64,000 bases of DNA from Kribbella antiqua. GTDB lineage: Bacteria > Actinomycetota > Actinomycetes > Propionibacteriales > Kribbellaceae. Positions 57,688 to 64,000 of the stretch are shown in pieces. The stretch lies in NCBI RefSeq assembly GCF_004345665.1, contig NZ_SLWR01000008.1, forward strand, positions 62,001 through 126,000. The letters run 5' to 3'. Made by a program: the position numbers and the translations under genes. The notes under the pieces are model-generated. The model ran no database searches and was not told the origin of the DNA. It saw nothing but the letters and a program-made list of their open reading frames with translations. Every line of letters starts with the position of its first letter. The first letter of the stretch is position 1.

Positions 57688-58989
57688 ATGACAGCAACAG
57701 AACCAGTCCGTACCCGCACACCGATTGTCCGGGTGGTCGGCGCCAGTCTGGTCGGTACCACCGTCGAGTGGTACGACTTCTTCCTGTACGGCGTCGCCGC
57801 GTCGGTCGTGTTCGGCGACTTGTTCTTCCCCAAGGGCGAGGAGCTCACCGGGACCCTGCTGAGCTTCGCCACCTTCGCCGTCGGGTTCTTCGCCCGTCCG
57901 ATCGGCGGAGTCGTGTTCGGCCACTTCGGCGACCGCCTGGGTCGTAAGAACCTCCTGGTGCTGTCGCTGCTCATGATGGGGATCGCCACCTTCGCCATCG
58001 GCCTGCTGCCGACGTACGCGCAGGTCGGTGCGCTCGCTCCGATCCTGCTGACCGTGCTGCGGCTGGTGCAGGGGTTCGCACTCGGTGGTGAGTGGGGTGG
58101 CGCCGTACTGATCGTGTCGGAGCATGGTGACCCGGCACGGCGAGGGTTCTGGGCCTCCTGGCCGCAGGCCGGTGCTCCAGCGGGTCAGCTGATCGCCAAC
58201 GGCGTACTGGCCGGGCTGGCGGCTTTCCAGTCGGACGCGGCGTTCGACTCGTGGGGCTGGCGCATCCCGTTCCTGCTGTCCGCCGTACTGGTGCTGGTCG
58301 GGCTCTGGGTGCGGCTGCGCATCGAGGAGTCGCCGGTGTTCAAGGAGGCGCGGGCGAAGCAGCAGCCGTCGGACAAGCTGCCGCTGATGGAGGTGCTCAC
58401 CAAGTACCCGCGTGAGGTACTGACCGCGATGGGTGCGCGCATGGCGGAGAACGTGAGCTACTACATCTTCACCATCGTCATCGCGACGTACGCCAAGGAA
58501 CACCTGGGCATGGGCAAGTCGTTCGCGCTGAACGCCGTACTGATCGGTGCGGCCGTGCACTTCTGCGCGATCCCGCTGTGGGGTGCCCTGTCGGACCGGA
58601 TCGGCCGGAAGCCGGTCTACCTGGTCGGTGCGTTCGGAGTCGGTATCTGGGCTTTCGTCTTCGTGAGCTTGGTGGACACGAAGAACTTCGCCCTCGCGAC
58701 GCTCGCGGTGACTGTCGGGCTGGTGCTGCACGGTGCGATGTACGGGCCGCAGGCGTCCTTCTTCACCGAGCTGTTCGGGACGCGGGTGCGCTACTCCGGT
58801 GTCTCGGTCGGCTACCAGCTCGCGTCGATCATCGCCGGTGGTCTGGCGCCGTTCATCGCGGTGGCACTGCTGAAGGCGTACGACTCGGGCTACGCGATCG
58901 CCGTGTACGTCGCAGTGTGCGCAGCCATCTCGGTCATCGCCGTGACGTCGTACTCCGAAACTCACCGCCGGGACCTCACCCGGGTCTAG
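57688..58989 (+). CDS. MHS-family (ProP/ShiA-like) carboxylate/proton symporter
   Basis: 433 residues, 12 membrane helices. GTTVEWYDFFLYGVAASVVF (helix 1), FARPIGGVVFGHFGDRLGRK (motif A), GFALGGEWGGAVLIVSEHGD (helix 4 signature), and LHGAMYGPQASFFTELFGTR then VRYSGVSVGYQ (repeat motifs). This family carries small carboxylates or betaines with protons. AGGAGAG precedes ATG 57688. Coupled to the hydroxybutyrate dehydrogenase, it probably imports that acid. Confidence 0.88.
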   Translation: MTATEPVRTRTPIVRVVGASLVGTTVEWYDFFLYGVAASVVFGDLFFPKGEELTGTLLSFATFAVGFFARPIGGVVFGHFGDRLGRKNLLVLSLLMMGIATFAIGLLPTYAQVGALAPILLTVLRLVQGFALGGEWGGAVLIVSEHGDPARRGFWASWPQAGAPAGQLIANGVLAGLAAFQSDAAFDSWGWRIPFLLSAVLVLVGLWVRLRIEESPVFKEARAKQQPSDKLPLMEVLTKYPREVLTAMGARMAENVSYYIFTIVIATYAKEHLGMGKSFALNAVLIGAAVHFCAIPLWGALSDRIGRKPVYLVGAFGVGIWAFVFVSLVDTKNFALATLAVTVGLVLHGAMYGPQASFFTELFGTRVRYSGVSVGYQLASIIAGGLAPFIAVALLKAYDSGYAIAVYVAVCAAISVIAVTSYSETHRRDLTRV

Positions 58990-59006
58990 GTGGCATCATC
59001 ACGAAC

Positions 59007-60773
59007 GTGGAGGAGCTTCTCAGGCTGCTGGCCGAGGATGCGCCCGGGAGTGAGCTGGCCCGGGCGGCGGGCGAGGACGCGGTGGCACGCGACCTCGCCC
59101 TCCGCGTCCGAGCCGGCATCGATGCCAGCAAGAAGCGTGAGGCCGAGCTGTCCGCCCTGGTGGACGTTGCCCGCGAACTCGCCTCCGCCCGCGACCCAGG
59201 CGGCGTACTCGACACCATCGTCCACCGCGCCCGGACGCTCATCGGGACGGACGTCGCCTACCTGACCCTGTACGACGCCGCACACGGCGATACGTACATG
59301 CGTGCGACGGACGGGTCGGTGTCAGCAGCCTTCCAACAGCTGCGGTTGCCACTGGGCGCAGGGCTCGGCGGTCTGGTCGCGGAGACGCACAAGCCCTACT
59401 GGACGGCGGACTACCCGTCCGACCGACGATTCCGTCACACAACGCCCATCGACTCCGCAGTGGGGGAGGAGGGCCTCGTCGCCATCTGCGGTACGCCGCT
59501 CATAGTCGACGGAGCCTTTGTCGGCGTGCTGTTCGCCTCCAACCGGACACGCCGGCCGTTCAGCCGCGAGGAGGTGTCGCTACTCGGCTCACTCGCCGCA
59601 CTGGCGGCTGTGACGATCGTCCAGGTACGAGCAGCTGCAGAGACCGCGGCAGCGCTGGACCAGCTCTCCGCAGCCCACGCCGGTGTTGAGCACGCGGCCG
59701 CGGCGCACGACCGGTTTGCTGACATCGTGTTGTCCGGTGGGGATGTGGACGCGATCGCCGCCGCACTGGCCGAGCTGCTCGACGTGTGGGTCGTTCTCGT
59801 CGATGCTGTCGGCAACGAGTTGGCTGTAGCTGGTGCCGCGCAGGACTCTGCTGTCCCTTGGCAGGAGTCGGAGTCTGGCCGGCTGACACGGATCGGCGAC
59901 TGCTGGGTCGTCGCTGCGACCGCGAAGGGCGAGCGTCTCGGCGCACTGGTCATCGGCGGCGTGGACGACCTGTCCGGCGCCGACCAGCGCATCGTCGAAC
60001 GTGCCGCAGTCGTGACCGCTCTGGTGCTGCTCTTCCGTCGCCAGGCCGCTGAGCAATCCCAACGTGCACAGGCGGATCTCCTGGCCGACGTACTCAGTGG
60101 AAGCGCAGACCCACGCACACTGACCGACCGGCTCCGCCTCCTCGCACCCAGCCGCCGCCACGACCGGCTGGTCGTAGCAGTCTGCCGCGGCGACCACTCC
60201 GCCGTACGCGCTCGCATGCCCGCACCGCTAGAGGACAAGCTCGTCCTCTCCGGCCCGTACGGCGGCGACCTCGTGCTGCTGCTCGCACTACCCGACGCCG
60301 TACGCGCGGCACGCGAACTGACCGAGGTAGCCAAGCGGACCGGTGTCACGATCGCCGTGACAGGCCCAGCGGCCTGGGGCTCGGCACTAGTCGAGGCACA
60401 CCGCCAGGCGGCCCGTCTGGCAACGACCATGCTGCGCCTCGGCCGCAGCGGCGAGTCCGCAACGCCAGACGACCTGGGAGTCGCCGGTCTGGTCGGTGCT
60501 GCGGATGTCGACGTACGAGCCCATGTAGAACACGTCCTCGGCTCGGTCCTCCAGTACGACGCCCAGCGCGGCACCGACCTGATCGGCACCCTCCACGCGT
60601 ACTTCGCCGCAGGCCAGAGCCCCACCCGCGCGGCCACCGCCCTGCACATCCACCCCAACACAGTCCAGCAACGCCTGGACCGCATCAGCGCCCTCCTCGG
60701 CGACGGCTGGCAACACCCAGACCACGCCCTGGACCTCCAGGTAGCCCTACGCCTCCACACCGCCCTCGGCTGA
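59007..60773 (+). CDS. GAF-domain PucR/CdaR-family transcriptional regulator
   Basis: 588 residues. An N-terminal coiled segment is followed by a GAF domain (about 65-210: ARTLIGTDVAYLTLYDAAHG, LPLGAGLGGLVAETHKPYW, AICGTPLIVDGAFVGVLFAS). A middle region includes a second ligand-binding part. The C-terminal PucR-type HTH has TLHAYFAAGQSPTRAATALH, then IHPNTVQQRLDRIS. It senses a small molecule and probably activates the adjacent dehydrogenase/transporter pair. GTG 59007, 17 bases after the symporter stop and in the same direction. Similar regulators accompany hydroxybutyrate genes in other actinomycetes (recollection). Confidence 0.87.
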   Translation: MEELLRLLAEDAPGSELARAAGEDAVARDLALRVRAGIDASKKREAELSALVDVARELASARDPGGVLDTIVHRARTLIGTDVAYLTLYDAAHGDTYMRATDGSVSAAFQQLRLPLGAGLGGLVAETHKPYWTADYPSDRRFRHTTPIDSAVGEEGLVAICGTPLIVDGAFVGVLFASNRTRRPFSREEVSLLGSLAALAAVTIVQVRAAAETAAALDQLSAAHAGVEHAAAAHDRFADIVLSGGDVDAIAAALAELLDVWVVLVDAVGNELAVAGAAQDSAVPWQESESGRLTRIGDCWVVAATAKGERLGALVIGGVDDLSGADQRIVERAAVVTALVLLFRRQAAEQSQRAQADLLADVLSGSADPRTLTDRLRLLAPSRRHDRLVVAVCRGDHSAVRARMPAPLEDKLVLSGPYGGDLVLLLALPDAVRAARELTEVAKRTGVTIAVTGPAAWGSALVEAHRQAARLATTMLRLGRSGESATPDDLGVAGLVGAADVDVRAHVEHVLGSVLQYDAQRGTDLIGTLHAYFAAGQSPTRAATALHIHPNTVQQRLDRISALLGDGWQHPDHALDLQVALRLHTALG

Positions 60774-60938
60774 CCCCGTCAGCCGTTCGGACGACACGGT
60801 GTCAGCCGATCGTGGCGACCTGTCATCCGTTCACCCGCTGTGACGAACTCTGGCGCTCCAGCACTCTTTAGGCGGAGCCAACACCGCCGATCGTGACACA
60901 GAGTGCTTGTCTCCTTGAGAGGCGCCGGGGGGTGTCGA

Positions 60939-61700
60939 ATGTCGGACGGACGGATCATCGCGGTCTTCGCGGCCAAGGGTGGCTGCGGAAAGACGACCGT
61001 CGCCACGAACCTCGCGGTGGCCTTGTGCGCCCGTGGCACCCGTCCCGTCTGCCTGGTCGACCTCGATCTCCAGTTCGGCGACGTTGCCAGCGTGTTGGGG
61101 CTCCGTGCCGAGCGCAGCATGTTGCAGGCCTTGGAATGGGCCGGCGAGCTCACCGTGCCGCTGACTGCGGCCCTGATGACGCCGCTTCGGCCCGGTCTGG
61201 ACTGCCTGCTCGCACCCACCGGCCCGGGTGAGGCCCACCAGATCCCGCCGAGCCTGGTCGCCGAGCTGCTCTCGATCCTGCCCACGGCGTACGACTTCGT
61301 CGTCGTCGACTGCCCGGCGGTCTTCAACGGGGTCGTGCTCGCAGCGCTCGACGCGGCGCACCACCAGGTCGTGGTGACAACGTCCGAGCGCCCGGCACTG
61401 AAGAACCTCCGGCTCACCCTCGACGTCCTCGATCTGTTGTACGACGCAACGACCCGCTCGGTGGTGCTCAACAAGTCAGACGGACGGACGGGTCTGACCG
61501 CGGCAGAGATCGACCAGCTGATCAGGAGTCCGGTCGCGGACTGCCTGCCCCGCTGGGACGACGTACCAGCCTCCATCAACCGGGGCGAACCACTGGCCCT
61601 CGCCTACCCGGACCACCCGGTCAGCCAGGCCGTCCGCCGACTGGCCGACGCAGTGGCCACCAGCGACGGGAGGTGCAGCCGCGATCCGCCCGCCGGTTAA
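60939..61700 (+). CDS. CpaE/MinD-like ATPase of the pilus cluster
   Basis: 253 residues. IIAVFAAKGGCGKTTVATNL (deviant Walker A KGGCGKTT, about residues 12-19), CLVDLDLQFGDVASVLGLRA (A'), DFVVVDCPAVFNGVVL (Walker B). FGDVASVLGL is typical of CpaE-like ATPases that position type IV/Tad pili. Unlike full CpaE it lacks an N-terminal receiver domain. GGGGGG lies 8 bases before ATG 60939. Pilin gene follows 58 bases later. A partition ATPase is less likely, as no ParB gene is near. Confidence 0.85.
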   Translation: MSDGRIIAVFAAKGGCGKTTVATNLAVALCARGTRPVCLVDLDLQFGDVASVLGLRAERSMLQALEWAGELTVPLTAALMTPLRPGLDCLLAPTGPGEAHQIPPSLVAELLSILPTAYDFVVVDCPAVFNGVVLAALDAAHHQVVVTTSERPALKNLRLTLDVLDLLYDATTRSVVLNKSDGRTGLTAAEIDQLIRSPVADCLPRWDDVPASINRGEPLALAYPDHPVSQAVRRLADAVATSDGRCSRDPPAG

Positions 61701-61758
61701 CCGAACACCTCAACTCCGTCATCCATCGAAAATCCTTTGTACAGAAAGAGAAACCATC

Positions 61759-62106
61759 ATGCTTGATCGAATCCGCGAAGCCCGCAAGAACCAGGCCGGC
61801 TTCACCCTGATCGAACTCCTGATCGTCATCGTCATCCTGGGCGTCCTGTCCGGCATCGTCGTCTTCGCGGTCAGCGGCATCCAGAACCGCGGTCACCTCG
61901 CGGCTTGCAAGTCCGACCGAGCGAGCGTCGAGGTGGCTGTCGAGGCCTTCTACGCCAAGAACGGCACCTGGCCGGGGTCCATCGCTGCTCTGACCACAGC
62001 GCCGAACCAGTTCCTGCGCAGTGAGCCCAGCACCACCTACTACACCATCTCCTACGACTCAACCACTCACGCGGTCACCGGCGATTACGCCGGCTGCAAC
62101 GCCTGA
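61759..62106 (+). CDS. Type IV pilin-like protein
   Basis: 115 residues with a class III signal: RIREARKNQAGFTLIELLIV, cleavage expected between Gly14 and Phe15 leaving Phe and Glu5 (GFTLIE). Hydrophobic helix LLIVIVILGVLSGIVVFAVS. The globular part carries two Cys (LAACKS and AGCNA at the end) likely to form the D-loop disulfide. Major pilin or pseudopilin for surface pili. It needs a PilD peptidase, not in the window. Followed by a hairpin at 62118. Confidence 0.92.
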   Translation: MLDRIREARKNQAGFTLIELLIVIVILGVLSGIVVFAVSGIQNRGHLAACKSDRASVEVAVEAFYAKNGTWPGSIAALTTAPNQFLRSEPSTTYYTISYDSTTHAVTGDYAGCNA

Positions 62107-62117
62107 CCTCACGATCC

Positions 62118-62161
62118 CACTGCCGGGGGAGGGCTTTCCCCAAGGGCCTTCCCCGGCAGTG
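62118..62161 (+). terminator. Intercistronic hairpin after the pilin gene
   Basis: CACTGCCGGGG (62118-62128) is the complement of CCCCGGCAGTG (62151-62161), and the stem extends partly inward (GAGGGC/AAGGGC). It lies between pilin and pilT and could stabilise pilin mRNA and reduce pilT transcription. Confidence 0.6.
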
Positions 62162-62186
62162 ATCCACAATCTGCAAAGGAATCATC

Positions 62187-63281
62187 ATGAAAGGTCTTGC
62201 CCGCGGCAGTCGTGTCGATCTGCTGTTGGAGGAGCTGTGGAACGCCGGCGGTACCGACCTACTGCTCACCGCGGGCATGCCTCCGCAGATCCGTGTCCAC
62301 GGCGATCTGCACCCCGTCCACGACGCCGCCGTACTCACTCACGACGACACCGACGAACTCGTCGCCGAACTCCTGACCCCCGCCCAGGCCGACGCCTGGA
62401 CGAACACCTACGAGCTCGACTTCTCCTTCTCCTGGCGCGACAACGCCCGCATCCGCGGCAACGCGTTCAGCCAGCGCGGCGACACCACCGTCGCCCTCCG
62501 GATGATCCCGCGCTCGATCCCGACGATGGACGAGTTGTGCCTGCCGCCGGTGCTCGGCGACTTCGCCAAGCAGCACCAGGGCCTCGTCCTCGTGACCGGC
62601 CCGACCGGCTCCGGCAAATCGACAACGCTGGCCGCCGTGATCAACCAGATCAACACCGACCGCGCCTGCCACATCATCACCATCGAAGACCCGATCGAGT
62701 ACGTCCACGACCACAAGCGCTCCGCCGTCAACCAGCGCGAGGTGGGCAGCGACACCGCAAGTTTCCCGGACGCGCTGCGTTCGGCGCTCCGCGAGGATCC
62801 CGACGTACTGCTGGTCGGTGAGATGCGCGACCTGGAGTCGATCCGGTTCGCGCTCACGATCGCCGAGACCGGCCACCTGGTCTTCGCCACCCTGCACACC
62901 AACGACACCGCGCAGTCGCTGGCCCGCATCATCGACGTCTTCCCGGCCGAGCAGCAGTCCCAGGTCCGGGTCCAGCTCGCGGCCGCGTTGAGCGGCGTCG
63001 TCTATCAGCGGCTGATTCCCCGCATCGGCGGCGGCCTGATCGCGGCGTACGAGGTGATGGTCGCGAACTCCGCGATCCGCAACCTGATCAAGGAAGGCAA
63101 GACGCACCAGCTGCGCAACTCGCTCGTCACCGGTCAGCGCGAAGGCATGCTGACGCTCGAGCAGTCGCTCTCGTCGCTGGTTCAGACCGGCGTTGTCTCG
63201 TACGACGATGCCGTCGCGCGCAGCCTCTACCCGAAGGAGATCGAGATGCGGCCACGGCTGCGGGCGGGGGTGCCGGCATGA
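62187..63281 (+). CDS. pilT: PilT: retraction ATPase of type IV pili
   Basis: 364 residues. DLLLTAGMPPQIRVHGDLHP (PilT N-terminal), LVTGPTGSGKSTTLAAVINQ (Walker A), HIITIEDPIEYVH (Asp box), LREDPDVLLVGEMRDLESIR (Walker B), ETGHLVFATLHTNDTAQSLA (His box, with AIRNLIKEGKTHQL the conserved AIRNLIREGK motif). Hydrolyses ATP to retract pili. AAAGGAA lies 8 bases upstream. It overlaps the next gene by 4 bases (ATGA). Unusually it stands before pilB. Confidence 0.93.
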   Translation: MKGLARGSRVDLLLEELWNAGGTDLLLTAGMPPQIRVHGDLHPVHDAAVLTHDDTDELVAELLTPAQADAWTNTYELDFSFSWRDNARIRGNAFSQRGDTTVALRMIPRSIPTMDELCLPPVLGDFAKQHQGLVLVTGPTGSGKSTTLAAVINQINTDRACHIITIEDPIEYVHDHKRSAVNQREVGSDTASFPDALRSALREDPDVLLVGEMRDLESIRFALTIAETGHLVFATLHTNDTAQSLARIIDVFPAEQQSQVRVQLAAALSGVVYQRLIPRIGGGLIAAYEVMVANSAIRNLIKEGKTHQLRNSLVTGQREGMLTLEQSLSSLVQTGVVSYDDAVARSLYPKEIEMRPRLRAGVPA

Positions 63282-64000
63282 GGCACCGTAGGCGAGAGGA
63301 GTCCAGCACCATCACGGTGCCCGCGGCGCGGCCCGAGGTCCGGCCGGCGGCGAGCCAGGAAGACCTGCAGATCGAGCGCAATCGCGCCCGCCAGATCGCG
63401 ACGAGCCACGGTCTGGCCCAGGTCGACCTCGGCGACGTCACCCCGGACCCGGCCGCGACAACCCTGCTCGACGAGCGGACCGCGCGCGTCTTGACCGCGA
63501 TCCCGCTGACCGCGGATGAGAACAACGTCATCGTCGCGGTGGCCGATCCCGAGGTCGAGGCCGATCTCCGGGCGGCGCTCGGGCGTCCCGTCGTACTGCG
63601 GATCGCGGCTCCGACCGACGTACTCACGGCGATCGGCAACAGCTACCGGGCCCTGACCGGTATCGACAGCAGGGTCAAGGTTTTCGAGGCACGCGACGTG
63701 ATCCGCAAGGACGCCAGCCGGGTGGACCTGGCGACGGCGAACGAGGACGCGCCGGTGGTGCAGGTCGTGCAGCTGATCATCACCCAGGCACTGCGCGACC
63801 GGGCGTCCGACGTACACATCGAACCGCACGACGACCGGGTGCGAGTCCGCTTCCGGGTCGACGGCGCGCTGCATGACCAGCTCGAGCTGCCCGGGTCGAT
63901 CGGGCCGGCGGTGGTCAGCCGGATCAAGATCCTTGCCGACCTCAACATTGTCGAACGGCGCCGCCCGCAGGACGGCCAGATCAGCATGGACATCGAGGGC
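63278..64000 (+). CDS. pilB: PilB/GspE-type assembly ATPase (cut by the right edge)
   Basis: 241 codons from ATG 63278 run off the window. After a basic N-terminus, a GspE N-terminal domain (about 25-130: LAQVDLGDVTPDPAATTLLD, NNVIVAVADPEVEADL) leads into the ATPase domain, whose opening APVVQVVQLIITQALRDRAS, then DVHIEPHDDRVRVRFRVDGA, and IVERRRPQDGQISM are diagnostic. The Walker boxes lie beyond the edge. It powers pilus extension. Coupled to pilT by ATGA. Confidence 0.9.
   Translation, partial: MRHRRREESSTITVPAARPEVRPAASQEDLQIERNRARQIATSHGLAQVDLGDVTPDPAATTLLDERTARVLTAIPLTADENNVIVAVADPEVEADLRAALGRPVVLRIAAPTDVLTAIGNSYRALTGIDSRVKVFEARDVIRKDASRVDLATANEDAPVVQVVQLIITQALRDRASDVHIEPHDDRVRVRFRVDGALHDQLELPGSIGPAVVSRIKILADLNIVERRRPQDGQISMDIEG

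Overview
The window is about 64 kb of high-GC DNA with very strong G/C at third codon positions, dense gene packing, many GTG starts, a WhiB7 protein, mycoredoxin, AdnAB and mycothiol-type enzymes. This is an actinomycete chromosome. The gene content and the abundance of CGTAC-type words suggest Nocardioidaceae/Kribbella, but the genus is an inference. I see no rRNA, tRNA, CRISPR array, intact insertion sequence, phage or plasmid module.

Layout. Positions 1-2.5 kb hold a RelA/SpoT-like protein cut by the left edge and an ECF sigma factor with a membrane partner. From 2.5 to 12 kb there is a hydrolase, a DHA2 transporter reduced to its two ends, a ParA-type ATPase, a DUF4349 lipoprotein, a DEAD-box helicase, a MiaE-like ferritin-fold protein, DUF3107 plus TetR, and a stand-alone LigD-type polymerase. 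From 12 to 22 kb come a large secreted esterase/Calx-beta protein, MoeZ, a maleylpyruvate-isomerase-like protein with its TetR, a flavin (LLM) oxidoreductase and an alkyltransferase-like protein. From 22 to 28.5 kb the adnA-adnB double-strand-break resection operon is followed by three tandem Uma2-family genes on the opposite strand.

From 30.4 to 33.1 kb lies a desferrioxamine-type siderophore pair behind an iron box. Its synthetase is split by a one-base frameshift, and the pair abuts a truncated GPP34 gene. From 33 to 37 kb an acyl-CoA synthetase/oxidoreductase/SDR operon is divergent from its probable TetR repressor, with twin palindromic operators between them. From 38 to 48 kb come deoD, nudC, mycoredoxin, uvrD2, whiB7 behind an attenuator-like leader with an upstream ORF, small Zn-ribbon proteins, an MFS exporter and an ABC1 kinase. 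From 48.7 to 60.8 kb lie a YgjP-type peptidase, an MMPL transporter, a kinase, a CGNR regulator/MFS pair, an FdhF/YdeP-like oxidoreductase, and a hydroxybutyrate dehydrogenase/MHS transporter/GAF-PucR regulator set. From 60.9 kb to the right edge is a type IV pilus cluster: a CpaE-like ATPase, a pilin, PilT, and PilB cut by the edge.

Much of 3.8-48 kb follows the gene set I recall around Rv3197-Rv3213 of Mycobacterium tuberculosis (soj, rhlE, ferritin-like, DUF3107/TetR, moeZ, Atl, adnAB, nudC, mrx1, uvrD2, whiB7, ABC1 kinase). This is an old actinobacterial DNA-repair, redox and stress neighbourhood, here interrupted by lineage-specific insertions and several decayed genes. The most noteworthy items are the whiB7 leader, two probable CTG starts, the frameshifted siderophore synthetase, the deletion remnants, the triple Uma2 array and the nested inverted repeat at 20.1 kb.
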